Shown here: in pieces, positions 46,325-57,684 of the stretch | Layout of the letters: the number at the start of each line of letters is the position of its first letter | How positions within the stretch are numbered: the first letter of the stretch is position 1 | Translations under genes and position numbers: made by a program | Assembly (NCBI RefSeq): GCF_021739025.1 | Contig: NZ_JAKKOT010000008.1 | Coordinates: 124,001-188,000, forward strand | Origin: Gordonia liuliyuniae | GTDB lineage: Bacteria; Actinomycetota; Actinomycetes; Mycobacteriales; Mycobacteriaceae | Direction: 5' to 3' | Length of the DNA stretch: 64,000 bases | Notes under the pieces: model-generated | Databases searched by the model: none | Told to the model about the DNA's origin: nothing | Seen by the model: only the letters and a program-made list of their open reading frames with translations

Positions 46325-47728
46325 ATGACTGCTGTCACGTCAAAGCGTGTGTCCGGCGGTGCCGGCGAGCACGGACATCTCGACGAGATGGCCACCGATC
46401 CGATCGCCCTGTTCCAACGGGTGCGCGACGAGTGCGGAGAAGTCGGAACGTTCCAGTTGGCCGACCGCGAAGTGGTCCTGGTCAGCGGGGCGGCCGCGAA
46501 CGAGGAGTTCTTCCGCGCGCCCGACGAAGTGCTCGACCAAGCGGCAGCCTACCCGTTCATGACCCCGGTGTTCGGTGAGGGCGTCGTCTTCGACACGAGC
46601 CCGGAACGCCGCAGCGAGATGCTGCACAACCAGGCGCTCAAGGGCGCGCACATGAAGCAGCACGCGGTGACGATTCCGCAAGAGGTAGAGCGGATCATCG
46701 CCGACTGGGGCGACGAAGGCGAGATCGACCTGCTCGAGTTCTTCGCCGAACTCACTCTTTACACGTCGTCGTCCTGCCTGATCGGCGGCAAGTTCCGCGA
46801 GGAGCTCAACGTCCACGTCGCGCACCTGTTCCACGATCTGGAGAAGGGCACCGACCCGATCGCGTACGTCGACATGCACGCGGACATCGAGAGCTTCCGG
46901 CGTCGCGACGCCGCACGCGCCGAACTCGTCGAGTTCATCGGGCAGATCATGGAGGGCCGGGTCGCGAACCCGCCGGAGAGCAAAGACGACCGCGACCTGG
47001 TCGACGTGCTCGTCTCGCTGATGAACGACGACGGTTCACCGATGTTCGACGCCAACACCGTCACCGGCATCTTCATCTCGATGATGTTCGCCGGGCACCA
47101 CACCACGTCGGGCACGGCCGCGTGGACGCTCATCGAACTGTTGAAGCACCCCGACTATCTCGCGCAGGTCACCGAGGAGCTGGACGGGATCTACGAGGCC
47201 GGCGACGGTGGAGCGGAGCGAGGGGACGTGACACAGTACTCGTTCGCCGCGATGCGGCAGATCCCCAAGCTGGAGGGTGCGTTGAAGGAGGCGCTGCGCC
47301 TGCATCCGCCGCTGATCATCCTGATGCGGGTCGTGCAGGAGGCGTTCGAGGTCGGCGGGGTGACGGTCGAACCGGGACAGTCGATCGCGGTGTCGCCCGC
47401 CGTTTCCAACCGGTTGCCGGAAGACTTCCCGAGCCCCGACGAGTTCGACCCCGAACGATACGGGGACGGTCGGCAGGAGGACCTCGTCAACCGGTGGACG
47501 TGGATTCCGTTCGGTGCGGGCCGCCACCGCTGTGTCGGCGCACAGTTCGCGATGATGCAGCTCAAGGCGATCTTCTCGGTGCTGCTGCGCAACTACGAGT
47601 TCTCGCTCGTGCAGGACCCCGAGAGCTACCGCAACGACCACTCGAAGATGGTCGTCCAACTGCAGCAGCCGTGCCGGGTCGCGTACCGGCGTCGGGGCGG
47701 GGCCGAATCGGCGACAGGAACGGCGTGA
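46325..47728 (+). CDS. cyp51: Cytochrome P450 CYP51 (lanosterol 14-alpha-demethylase family)
   Basis: 467 aa with AAGGAG upstream of ATG 46325. It aligns along its length with mycobacterial CYP51 as I recall it: VSGGAGEHGHLDEM, YPFMTPVFGEGVVFD, MMFAGHHTTSGTA in the I-helix, ExxR in LKEALRLHPP and the haem loop FGAGRHRCVGAQFA. Conserved CYP51 residues YPFMTP and HHTTSGTA (substrate-recognition regions) are present. The insert GDGGAERGD after ELDGIYEA is longer than in the mycobacterial enzyme. Bacteria with this gene generally do not make sterols, so its physiological substrate is open. Confidence 0.95.
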   Translation: MTAVTSKRVSGGAGEHGHLDEMATDPIALFQRVRDECGEVGTFQLADREVVLVSGAAANEEFFRAPDEVLDQAAAYPFMTPVFGEGVVFDTSPERRSEMLHNQALKGAHMKQHAVTIPQEVERIIADWGDEGEIDLLEFFAELTLYTSSSCLIGGKFREELNVHVAHLFHDLEKGTDPIAYVDMHADIESFRRRDAARAELVEFIGQIMEGRVANPPESKDDRDLVDVLVSLMNDDGSPMFDANTVTGIFISMMFAGHHTTSGTAAWTLIELLKHPDYLAQVTEELDGIYEAGDGGAERGDVTQYSFAAMRQIPKLEGALKEALRLHPPLIILMRVVQEAFEVGGVTVEPGQSIAVSPAVSNRLPEDFPSPDEFDPERYGDGRQEDLVNRWTWIPFGAGRHRCVGAQFAMMQLKAIFSVLLRNYEFSLVQDPESYRNDHSKMVVQLQQPCRVAYRRRGGAESATGTA

Positions 47729-47922
47729 TGCGCGTAGTCGTCGACCTGGACCTGTGTCAGGGGCACGGCATGTGCGAGATGGAGGCCCCGGAGGTCTTCG
47801 AAGCCGGACGTGACAGCGTCACGCTGCTCGACGAGACGCCGGACGAGTCACTCCGCGGTGAGATCGAGGCCGCGGTCCGCTACTGCCCGACGCAGGCGTT
47901 GAAGATCGTGGAGGAGGACTGA
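47728..47922 (+). CDS. [3Fe-4S]-type ferredoxin of the CYP51 operon
   Basis: 64 aa from ATG 47728, which overlaps the cyp51 stop. The first cluster motif is CQGHGMC, with His in place of the second cysteine, then YCPT at the C-terminus, so three cysteines remain. Mycobacterial Rv0763c has the same His substitution, and related P450 ferredoxins carry a 3Fe-4S cluster. It is the likely redox partner of CYP51 and the CYP123-like enzyme. Confidence 0.92.
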   Translation: MRVVVDLDLCQGHGMCEMEAPEVFEAGRDSVTLLDETPDESLRGEIEAAVRYCPTQALKIVEED

Positions 47923-47923
47923 G

Positions 47924-49189
47924 ATGACGACCGACCCGAATACCACCCTCGATCGACTGACCGGCGATCAGCTGGCGACGCTGGTGCCGGAGTTGTTGTT
48001 GACCGGGCAGCTGATCGACCGCAGCGGCATGGCCCATCTGATCTCGGCGTTCGGCCGGGACGGCATGGCGCAGGTCGCGATCGAAGAGTGGATGGCGGCG
48101 AGCCCGGTGTACACGGGACGAATGCGTGCCGCGCTCGGCATCGACGGCGACGGTGTCGTCGACATGTTCAAGTGCCTGCAGCTCGACATCGGGGCTCCGC
48201 CCCAGTTCATGGACTTCCGCTACCGCGTCGACGACGAATACCACGGGTCGTTCGTGCTCGACCACTGCGGCGCACTGCTCGACGTGGAGCCGATGGGCGA
48301 GGATTACGTCACCGCGATGTGCCACACGATCGAGGATCCGACGTTCGACGCGACCGCCATCGCGACGAATCGTCGCGCACGGATCCGGCCGGTGCATCGT
48401 CCGCCGCGAATGCCGGTCGACCGCACGCCGCACTGTGAGTGGGCGGTGACGATCGAACCCGACCGCGACGAACTGCCGTTGCCCGAAGTGACCAAGCCGA
48501 TGCTGGTCCGCCGAGCGGCGACGGTCGAACTCAGCCCCATCGACCCCGCGTCAACCGACGGCCTGGTGGACTACCGTGGTCCGCTCGTCGCAGACCTGAA
48601 CTTCGCCGAATGGTCGGCGTCGGCGTTGCGGCGCATCCTGGAGGAGGTGACCCTCCAGCATCAGCTGTTGGCGCTGGGATTCCTCGACTCGGTGCTCCGT
48701 CGCGCGGACGACGCCGCGGCCGACGACATCTTCGATAAACAGCTCATCGGGATTGCGGGCATCGCGTCCGAACGTGTGCGTGCCGCGGTCTTCGAGAACC
48801 GTTCGGACGCGCAGACCCTCGCCGACGTGCTGAACCTGAACCCGGTGTTCGGGCCGAGACAGTACACCGGCTTCCGTGCGGAGGCGGTCGACGACGAGCA
48901 CGTCGACGTCCACATTCCGAACGACTCCGACGCGCTGGCCGACGGCGGGTGGATGCGTCTGCTCGCCGGCGGGCGGCTCGGCGCGCTGCAGTCCGCATCG
49001 ACGGCGGTAGACCCGACATGGGTGGTCGGCGAATCGTTCGGCGGGCCGGTCGAGACGGTGATCCGGATCGGTCGCGGCGAGCCGCAGAGCGAACCCGGCG
49101 AGGTCGCGATCGTCCGGTTCTCCGGGGGCGCGTCGTTCAGTTTCGCCGACCGCGGTCCGTCACGGAGCCTCCCGCTGACCGTCGTGTGA
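47924..49189 (+). CDS. Unknown protein at the end of the cyp51 operon
   Basis: 421 aa, starting 1 bp after the ferredoxin stop, so clearly co-transcribed. No membrane segment or signal. The N-terminal 140 residues contain GRDGMAQVAIEEWMAASPVYTGRM and HCGALLDVEPMGEDYVTAMCHTIED, with Cys/His residues that might bind metal or act in catalysis. A distant similarity to L-2-amino-thiazoline-4-carboxylate-hydrolase-like proteins is a guess. It does not resemble the remembered Rv0762c. Calling it a P450-pathway protein rests on position only. Confidence 0.8.
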   Translation: MTTDPNTTLDRLTGDQLATLVPELLLTGQLIDRSGMAHLISAFGRDGMAQVAIEEWMAASPVYTGRMRAALGIDGDGVVDMFKCLQLDIGAPPQFMDFRYRVDDEYHGSFVLDHCGALLDVEPMGEDYVTAMCHTIEDPTFDATAIATNRRARIRPVHRPPRMPVDRTPHCEWAVTIEPDRDELPLPEVTKPMLVRRAATVELSPIDPASTDGLVDYRGPLVADLNFAEWSASALRRILEEVTLQHQLLALGFLDSVLRRADDAAADDIFDKQLIGIAGIASERVRAAVFENRSDAQTLADVLNLNPVFGPRQYTGFRAEAVDDEHVDVHIPNDSDALADGGWMRLLAGGRLGALQSASTAVDPTWVVGESFGGPVETVIRIGRGEPQSEPGEVAIVRFSGGASFSFADRGPSRSLPLTVV

Positions 49190-49245
49190 GACTGTGTGAG
49201 GCTTCCGCGTCGAGATCTCAACGACGCTGTCGCTGCTTGCGGCCC

Positions 49246-50136
49246 TCACACATCGAAGCGGACGTCTGCCGTCGCGTGCGCGAGCAGCGTGCCGTCCTCG
49301 TCGCGCAGGTCGGCGTCGAACACCGAGAGGCGTCGTCCGAGTTTGATCGGGCTGACGCGCGTGTGGATGCGACGGCCGTCGACGGCGGGGGAGCGGAGGA
49401 AGGCGACAGTGAAGTCGACCATCTGGTACCTCTGGCCGGCGCCGGTGTAGAGCTGTGCTCCGAATGAGCACCCTTGGGCGACGACCGCGCCGATGACGCC
49501 GCCGTGCATGGTGCCCATCATGTTGCCCATCCACGCCGCGGTCTCGGTGGTGTAGGTGAGGCCGTCGTCGTCCGCGGCGGAGATCGATCCGCCGAGCATC
49601 GTGGCGATCGGGCCGATCGGGGCGCCCCGCCGGATCGCGTCGATCACTTCCCGGCCGGTGAGGCCCCCGGGCAGCGCGTCGACGATCGGTACGTCGTTCG
49701 GAGCCTGCGGTACCGCGAGGTTCAACTCGGCGGGCCCACTCGCCGCGCGTCCGACGCGGACGTTGCGTGCGAGACCCGAGCAGAGGACGCGTCCGCCGTC
49801 CCCGGTGATCTCGACGGTCGTCGTCCCGTAGCCGGGTGACGACATGCGCAGGTCCGCGGTGGCCTGCACGCGTTCGTCGACGTCCGGGCGGTCGAGCATC
49901 GCCATCGTCAGCCGGGACTGCAACGACGTGGCAGCGGGGTCCTCGATGAAGAATCGGTATCCGCCCAGGTCGTCGAACAGCACGGCGAGGGCCGGCAGGT
50001 CGATGAGCCCGCGGTGGTCGGTGACGCGGGAGCCGAGTGCCTGGTGCATCACCGCGCCGTCGAAGTCGACGTCCCGCCCTACGGCGAAGGCCGTGAACGG
50101 ATCAGTGGGGGTCGCGCCGGTGGAGTTCGGGCTCAT
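49246..50136 (-). CDS. Double-hotdog PaaI-family thioesterase
   Basis: 296 aa from ATG 50136; longer in-frame starts run across the divergent gene. Two hotdog halves: the second has GNMMGTMHGGVIGAVVAQGCSFGAQ, the PaaI-type HGG helix, and YQMVDFTVAFLRSP. The first half is diverged and lacks an obvious active-site helix, so it may be structural. Divergent from the Atu-like operon and possibly co-regulated with it through the inverted repeat at 50205-50230. Confidence 0.83.
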   Translation of the reverse strand: MSPNSTGATPTDPFTAFAVGRDVDFDGAVMHQALGSRVTDHRGLIDLPALAVLFDDLGGYRFFIEDPAATSLQSRLTMAMLDRPDVDERVQATADLRMSSPGYGTTTVEITGDGGRVLCSGLARNVRVGRAASGPAELNLAVPQAPNDVPIVDALPGGLTGREVIDAIRRGAPIGPIATMLGGSISAADDDGLTYTTETAAWMGNMMGTMHGGVIGAVVAQGCSFGAQLYTGAGQRYQMVDFTVAFLRSPAVDGRRIHTRVSPIKLGRRLSVFDADLRDEDGTLLAHATADVRFDV

Positions 50137-50204
50137 ACCGATCTGTCTAGCAGGAGCAGTGGTGTGACCTGGGTCGCGGTGGGGGAGTTTCAGTGGATTC
50201 ACTA

Positions 50205-50230
50205 AAACAATCAGGCGTGCTTGATTATTT
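50205..50230. promoter_or_regulatory. AT-rich inverted repeat in the divergent thioesterase / Atu-like operon promoter
   Basis: AAACAATCA (50205-50213) and TGATTATTT (50222-50230) pair at eight of nine positions around an 8-bp spacer. It lies 26 bp before the GTG start of the operon and 69 bp from the divergent start. A TetR-type operator is plausible; the operon's own TetR gene is its last gene. Confidence 0.55.
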
Positions 50231-50255
50231 TCTGATCGTGTGTGACGCTCATCGC

Positions 50256-51041
50256 GTGAGCATCGCCGACGATCTGCGCGCCGAATACGCCGCGCTCGAC
50301 GCCCTCGTGGCGGACCTGAACGAGGACCAGTGGTCACAACCGACGCCCGCGCCGGGTTGGACCATCGCCCATCAGATCGGCCACGTCCTCTGGACCGACC
50401 GGGTGTCGCTGATCGCTGCCACGGACCCCGAGGAGTTCTCGGCGCAGGTGCTGGCCGTCGGTACGCAGGATCCGGCGGGCTTCGTCGACACCGCCGCCCG
50501 GATCGAGGCGGCGCGGCCGCCCGCCGACCTGCTCGCTGACTGGCGAGAGACACGGACCAGGCTCGTCGACGCGCTCGTCGCAGTGCCCGACGGTGTCAAG
50601 CTCCCGTGGTTCGGGCCGCAGATGTCGCCGTCGTCGATGATGACCGCGCGGATCATGGAGACCTGGGCGCACGGACTCGACGTCGCCGACGCGCTCGGCG
50701 TCGTCCCGGAGCCGACCGACCGGCTCCGCAACGTGGCGCACATCGGCGTCCGCACCCGCGACTTCGCCTACCTGGTGCACGGCCGCACGCCGCCGACCGA
50801 TCCGTTCCGAGTCGAGGTGACCGCGCCCGATGGACAGATCTGGACGTGGGGGCCGCCGGAGGCGTCGAACATCGTCCGCGGATCGGCCCTGCACTTCGCC
50901 GAACTCGTCACGCAACGGCGCGCGCTCGCCGACCTCGACCTCGAGCTCATCGGTGACGACGCGGTCGAGTGGGCGTCGATCGCGCAATGCTTCGCAGGCC
51001 CGCCCGGACCCGGACGGGAACCCTCGCAGGAAGGACACTGA
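50256..51041 (+). CDS. TIGR03084 family protein (DinB/maleylpyruvate-isomerase-like)
   Basis: 261 aa from GTG 50256; earlier starts would cover the inverted repeat and there is no ribosome-binding site, so a short or absent leader is possible. The N-terminus ([39 protein letters not shown]) is the DinB/mycothiol-dependent-isomerase four-helix bundle with a metal-binding His. [14 protein letters not shown] provides a further histidine. The AtuA-family gene starts directly after its stop. Confidence 0.86.
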   Translation: MSIADDLRAEYAALDALVADLNEDQWSQPTPAPGWTIAHQIGHVLWTDRVSLIAATDPEEFSAQVLAVGTQDPAGFVDTAARIEAARPPADLLADWRETRTRLVDALVAVPDGVKLPWFGPQMSPSSMMTARIMETWAHGLDVADALGVVPEPTDRLRNVAHIGVRTRDFAYLVHGRTPPTDPFRVEVTAPDGQIWTWGPPEASNIVRGSALHFAELVTQRRALADLDLELIGDDAVEWASIAQCFAGPPGPGREPSQEGH

Positions 51042-52763
51042 ATGGCTCCCGACCCGACCTCGACGCCCGGATCGGTCCGGATCGGCAACGCGTCCGGCTT
51101 CTACGGCGATCGGCTCACTGCCGTCCACGAAATGCTCGACGGCGGACAACTCGACTATCTGACCGGCGACTACCTCGCCGAACTGACGATGCTGATCCTC
51201 GGCAAGGACCGCATGAAGGACCCGTCCCGCGGCTATGCCAAGACGTTTCTGCGACAGATGGAGACGAGCCTGGGCCTCGCCGTCGAGAAGGGCGTGCAAG
51301 TCGTGGTCAACGCGGGCGGTCTCAACCCCCACGGGTTGGCTGTCGCGCTGCGCGAACTCGCCCAGCAGCTCGGCGTCGACGCCCACATCGCATTCGTGAA
51401 CGGTGACGACCTCGCGCCGCGGGCCGCCGAGCTCGGTCTCGGCACGCCGATCACGGCCAACGCCTACCTCGGCGGCTTCGGCATCAAAGCCGCCCTCGAT
51501 CGCGGAGCCGATGTCGTCGTCACCGGCCGCGTCACCGACGCGTCGCTGACCGTCGGGGCCGCAGCAGCGGCCTTCGGCTGGGGCTACGATGACCTCGACG
51601 CGATCGCCGGAGCAGTCGTCGCGGGGCACGTCATCGAATGCGGAACGCAGGCGACCGGCGGCAACTACTCGTTCTTCTCCGAGATCCCGATGGACCGACC
51701 CCTCGGCTTCCCGATCGCCGAGGTCGCCTCCGACGGATCGTCGATCATCACCAAGCACGACGACACCGGTGGCGCCGTGAGTGTCGGCACGGTGACCGCA
51801 CAACTCCTGTACGAGGTGCAGGGGCCGCGCTACTACAACCCGGACGCGACGGCGCTGCTCGACACGATCGCACTCGCACAGGCCGGACCCGATCGGGTCG
51901 CGATCACCGGCGTGCGCGGAGAAGCCCCGCCAAAAGATCTCAAGGTCTCGCTGAACCACCTCGCCGGTGTCCGCAACGAAGTCGACGTCGTGATCACCGG
52001 CCTCGACGTCGAAGCGAAGGCCGCGCTCTTCCAGAATCAGTTCGAAGCCGCGCTGCCCAGCCGCCCGGCCGAACTCACCTGGGAGCTGTCCCGACTCGAC
52101 CGCGCCGACGCAGACACGCAGGAGCAGGCGAGCGCGGTGCTGCGGTGCGTCGCCCGCGACCCCGACCCTAAGGTCGTCGGCCGGCCGTTCAGCGCGACCG
52201 CCGTCGAACTGGCCCTCGCCAGCTTCCCCGGCTTCACAATGACCTCTCCTCCGGGCAACGGCGCGCCGTACGGCGTGTTCGAACCGGGTTACGTCGACGC
52301 CGGGCTCGTCGAACATCGGGTCAATCAGCCCGACGGCGTGTCCGTCCTCATCGAACCGTCACCGCTGCGCACCGAGCCCGGACGCGACCACAGCGTCCCC
52401 GACTCGGGCCCCGTCGACGACTGGGGTCCCACCCGAAGGGCGCCGCTCGGCGAGATCGTCGGCGCGCGCAGCGGCGACAAGGGCGGCAGCGCCAACATCG
52501 GCGTCTGGACGAAGGGCAGGGCCGAATTCACCTGGCTCGACCAAATCCTGACCGTCGACAACCTGAAGGAACTGTTGCCCGAGGTCGCCGACCTCACTGT
52601 CCACCGCTACCGGTTGCCGCAGATGAATGCGCTCAACTTCGTCATCGAAGGCGTGCTCGGCCGCGGCGTCGCCGAGAACGTCCGCTTCGACCCGCAAGCC
52701 AAAGGCCTCGGCGAATGGCTGCGGTCGAGGGTCGTCGACATCCCCGAACAGTTCGCGCGCTGA
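51042..52763 (+). CDS. AtuA-family (DUF1446) protein
   Basis: 573 aa, immediately after the preceding stop. The N-terminal two thirds match the acyclic-terpene-utilisation AtuA family (RIGNASGFYGDRLTAV, then TGDYLAELTMLIL, GGFGIKAALDRGADVVVTGRVTDASL, and HVIECGTQATGGNYSFF). The C-terminal domain has the ARSGDKGGSANIGVW signature. In mycobacteria the homologue (Rv0976c) heads the fadE13-accD2-accA2-fadE12-echA7 operon, the same order seen here. AtuA's biochemical function is not known. Confidence 0.9.
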   Translation: MAPDPTSTPGSVRIGNASGFYGDRLTAVHEMLDGGQLDYLTGDYLAELTMLILGKDRMKDPSRGYAKTFLRQMETSLGLAVEKGVQVVVNAGGLNPHGLAVALRELAQQLGVDAHIAFVNGDDLAPRAAELGLGTPITANAYLGGFGIKAALDRGADVVVTGRVTDASLTVGAAAAAFGWGYDDLDAIAGAVVAGHVIECGTQATGGNYSFFSEIPMDRPLGFPIAEVASDGSSIITKHDDTGGAVSVGTVTAQLLYEVQGPRYYNPDATALLDTIALAQAGPDRVAITGVRGEAPPKDLKVSLNHLAGVRNEVDVVITGLDVEAKAALFQNQFEAALPSRPAELTWELSRLDRADADTQEQASAVLRCVARDPDPKVVGRPFSATAVELALASFPGFTMTSPPGNGAPYGVFEPGYVDAGLVEHRVNQPDGVSVLIEPSPLRTEPGRDHSVPDSGPVDDWGPTRRAPLGEIVGARSGDKGGSANIGVWTKGRAEFTWLDQILTVDNLKELLPEVADLTVHRYRLPQMNALNFVIEGVLGRGVAENVRFDPQAKGLGEWLRSRVVDIPEQFAR

Positions 52764-52832
52764 GAAGGGCCCGCCCCGCTCGCTGAGAACGAATCCCGCG
52801 CAACCCGCGGAACACGAGGTAAGGAGTATTAC

Positions 52833-53989
52833 GTGCCCATCCCCAGTCCTCTGTGGGACAGTCCCGAACGTCTCGCGCTGCGCGCGAGCGTCGCCGGGTT
52901 CATGCATCGCCACATCATCGGTCAGCAAGACGGATGGGAGCAGACCGGTCTGATCCCGCGCGACGTCCACGGTGCGGCCGCTGAACTCGGACTGTTCGGT
53001 CTCGGTATCGCCGAAACGGTCGGCGGTTCGGGGGGCGACCTCATCGACGCGACGATCCTCGGCGAGGAGTTCCATTACCAGGGCGGGGCCGGCGGCGTGT
53101 TCGCGTCGTTGTTCACGCACGGGATCGCGCTGCCGCATCTGATCGCGGCGGGCGATCCGGCACAGATCGACAAGTGGGTGCGGCCGACACTCGAGGGACG
53201 TCTGATCGGCAGTCTGGCCATCACCGAACCGGGCGGCGGGAGCGACGTCGGACATCTCACGACGACCGCGGTGAAAGACGGCGACCACTTCGTCGTGAAC
53301 GGAGCCAAGACGTTCATCACCTCAGCGGTACGCGCCGACTTCGTCGTCACGGCGGTCCGCACGGGTGGGCCCGGGGCGGCAGGCGTCTCGCTGCTCGTCG
53401 TCGAGAAGGGCACGCCGGGCTTCGAGGTGGCGCGCAAACTCGACAAGATGGGGTGGCGTTCGTCGGACACCGCCGAGTTGTCGTTCGTCGACGCCCGGGT
53501 GCCCGTCGAGAACCTGGTCGGACCGGAGAACTCGGGGTTCGCACAGATCGCGCAGGCATTCGTCACCGAGCGGGCGGCTCTCGCCGTGCAGGCGTACGCG
53601 AGCGCACAGCGCTGCCTCGACCTGACCCTCGAATGGGTCCGGGACAGGGAGACGTTCGGGAAGCCGCTCATCGCGCGGCAGTCGGTGCAGGACTCGGTGA
53701 CCGAGATGGCTCGGCGCATCGACGTCGCTCGCACCTATACGCGCGCCGTCGTCGAGCGGAGAGTGCAGTCCGAAGACGATCTGATCGCAGAGATCTGCTT
53801 CGCCAAGAACACCGCCGTCGAGACCGGGGAGTGGGTGGCGAACAAGGCCGTCCAACTGTTCGGCGGCATGGGGTACATGCGCGAATCCGAAGTGGAACGC
53901 CAGTACCGCGACATGCGCATCCTCGGCATCGGCGGTGGGACCACAGAGATCCTCACCGGCCTGGCAGCGAAACGATTGGGGTATCAGGC

Positions 53990-53993
<4 letters not shown>
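52833..53993 (+). CDS. fadE13: Acyl-CoA dehydrogenase (FadE13-like)
   Basis: 386 aa from GTG 52833 with AAGGAG 7 nt upstream. FAD site (SLAITEPGGGSDVGHL, then NGAKTFITSA) and C-terminal GGMGYMRESEVERQYRD are standard. The usual catalytic Glu near the C-terminus (in MCAD-type YEGT) is replaced by GIGGGT. A Glu is present in AFVTERAALA, the helix-G position used by isovaleryl-CoA dehydrogenase. This points to a branched or long acyl-CoA substrate, as for citronellyl-CoA dehydrogenase AtuD. Confidence 0.9.
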
Positions 53994-55585
<1,592 letters not shown>

Positions 55586-55596
55586 GGGAGAACTTC

Positions 55597-57615
55597 ATGA
55601 CACAGACCATCACCTCCGTGCTCGTCGCCAACCGTGGCGAGATCGCGTGCCGAGTGTTCACCACCTGCCAAGCGATGGGACTGCGGACCGTCGCCGTCTA
55701 CTCCGACCCGGACGCCGACGCACCTCACGTGCGCATGGCCGATTCTGCTGTCGCCCTTCCGGGGTCGACGTCGGCGCAGACGTACCTGCGACCGGACAAG
55801 ATCATCGCCGCCGCGCAGGCGGCAGGCGCCGACGCCATCCATCCCGGTTACGGATTCCTGTCGGAGAACGCCGAGTTCGCGCAGGCCGTCGTCGACGCGG
55901 GGCTGGTGTGGATCGGCCCGCCCGCCGTTGCGATCACGGCGATGGGTTCGAAGGTCAACGCCAAGGCCCTGATGGCGTCCGCCGGCGTCCCCGTCCTCAC
56001 CGACATCGACCCCGACGCCGTGACGGAAGCGGATCTGCCGCTGCTCATCAAGGCGTCGGCGGGCGGCGGCGGCCGCGGTATGCGGATCGTCCGTGAGGTC
56101 GCCGAACTCGCGGACGCGGTGGCGGCGGCGCGCCGAGAAGCCGAGTCGGCGTTCGGCGACCCGACGGTGTTCTGCGAGCCGTACATCGAACGCGGCCATC
56201 ACATCGAAGTCCAGGTGATGGCCGACGACCATGGAACCGTCTGGGCGGTCGGTGAACGCGAATGCTCCATCCAGCGGCGCCATCAGAAGGTGATCGAGGA
56301 GGCTCCGGCTCCGCTCGTGGAGCGGATCGGTCCGGATATGCGCGAACGTCTGTACGCGGCGGCGCGTCTGGCCGTGGAGTCGATCGGATACCGGGGCGCC
56401 GGGACGGTGGAGTTCTTAGCCGACGCCGGGAGCGCCGGGAGCGGGAAGTTCTTCTTCTTGGAGACCAACACTCGTCTTCAGGTGGAGCATCCGGTCACCG
56501 AGCTGACGACGGGAACCGATCTGGTCGCGTGGCAGATCCGCGTCGCCGAAGGGGAGGCGCTGCCCGAACGGGAGCCGGTCTCCGCGGGGCATTCGATCGA
56601 AGTCCGCCTGTACGCGGAGGACCCGGCGAACGACTGGCAGCCGCAGTCAGGCACGGTCACCTCGATCGACCTGCCTGCCTCGGCGCACTTCGAACAGTTG
56701 TCGAGGCCGGGGGTGCGCGTCGACTCCGGCGTCGCCGACGGCAGCGAGATCTCGACGTTCTACGACCCGATGCTCGCGAAGGTCATCTCGTGGGCGCCGA
56801 CCCGGGAGCGTGCCGCCGCGATGCTGGCGCGTGCGTTGAGCGATGCGAAGATCCACGGCGTCGTCACCAATCGCGACATGCTCGTCAACACACTGCGCGA
56901 CGAGACGTTCCTGTCCGGCGACACCGACACCGCGTACCTCGACACTGTCGGTCTCGACGTCCTGTCGGCACCGCTGGCGTCGCCCGAGGACGTCCGCGTC
57001 GCGGCTGTCGCCGCAGCGCTCGCGCAGTCGGCGATCAACCGGTCGACGGCACGCACGCTCGGTTCGCTGCCGTCCGGTTGGCGCAACATCGCCTCCGACT
57101 ACCAGGTGAAGAGGTACACCGCGTGCGGGGGCGCAGCGGACGGGGACGAGATCGTCGCGCGGTACCGGTTCGGCAACTCGGGCGTCGAACTGCCCGACCT
57201 CCCGGAGTCGACGGTCGTGTCGGTCTCGTCCGACGAGGTGGTCATCGCGACTGGGGGTGTGACCCGTCGCTACACGGTGTCGGTCAGCACCGAACGAGTA
57301 TCCGGTGCGCAGACGGTGAACGTCGACTGGCCGGGTGCGTCCGTCGCGTTCGCGCGGGTCCCGCGCTACGTCGACCCGGCGGCACAGGCCCGACCCGGGT
57401 CGTTGCTGGCACCGATGCCTGGGTCGGTCATCCGAGTCGCGGTCGCTGAAGGCGACGCTGTCACCGCAGGCCAACCGCTGTTGTGGCTCGAAGCTATGAA
57501 GATGGAGCACACGATCAGCGCCCCGTCCGACGGTGTCGTGTCGGTGTTGGCCGTCGAGCCGGGACGGCAGCTCTCCGTCGGAGACGTCCTCGCCGTCATC
57601 GCCGAACCCGACTAG
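55597..57615 (+). CDS. accA2: Acyl-CoA carboxylase alpha subunit (biotin carboxylase/biotin carrier, AccA2-like)
   Basis: 672 aa from ATG 55597 with GAGGGAG upstream; a GTG at 55582 would overlap the previous stop. Biotin-carboxylase domain: VLVANRGEIACRVFTTC, ATP-grasp glycine loop SAGGGGRGMRIV and FFLETNTRLQVEHPVTE. The biotin carrier domain at the C-terminus has LWLEAMKMEH, with the lysine that receives biotin. It works with AccD2 to carboxylate the product of the first dehydrogenase. Confidence 0.94.
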   Translation: MTQTITSVLVANRGEIACRVFTTCQAMGLRTVAVYSDPDADAPHVRMADSAVALPGSTSAQTYLRPDKIIAAAQAAGADAIHPGYGFLSENAEFAQAVVDAGLVWIGPPAVAITAMGSKVNAKALMASAGVPVLTDIDPDAVTEADLPLLIKASAGGGGRGMRIVREVAELADAVAAARREAESAFGDPTVFCEPYIERGHHIEVQVMADDHGTVWAVGERECSIQRRHQKVIEEAPAPLVERIGPDMRERLYAAARLAVESIGYRGAGTVEFLADAGSAGSGKFFFLETNTRLQVEHPVTELTTGTDLVAWQIRVAEGEALPEREPVSAGHSIEVRLYAEDPANDWQPQSGTVTSIDLPASAHFEQLSRPGVRVDSGVADGSEISTFYDPMLAKVISWAPTRERAAAMLARALSDAKIHGVVTNRDMLVNTLRDETFLSGDTDTAYLDTVGLDVLSAPLASPEDVRVAAVAAALAQSAINRSTARTLGSLPSGWRNIASDYQVKRYTACGGAADGDEIVARYRFGNSGVELPDLPESTVVSVSSDEVVIATGGVTRRYTVSVSTERVSGAQTVNVDWPGASVAFARVPRYVDPAAQARPGSLLAPMPGSVIRVAVAEGDAVTAGQPLLWLEAMKMEHTISAPSDGVVSVLAVEPGRQLSVGDVLAVIAEPD

Positions 57616-57684
57616 TTGCCCTGACCAGCGCCACTTATCGGACTGGGCGCTTCGCCCAGCCGCACACCAACGAACAGGAATTCC

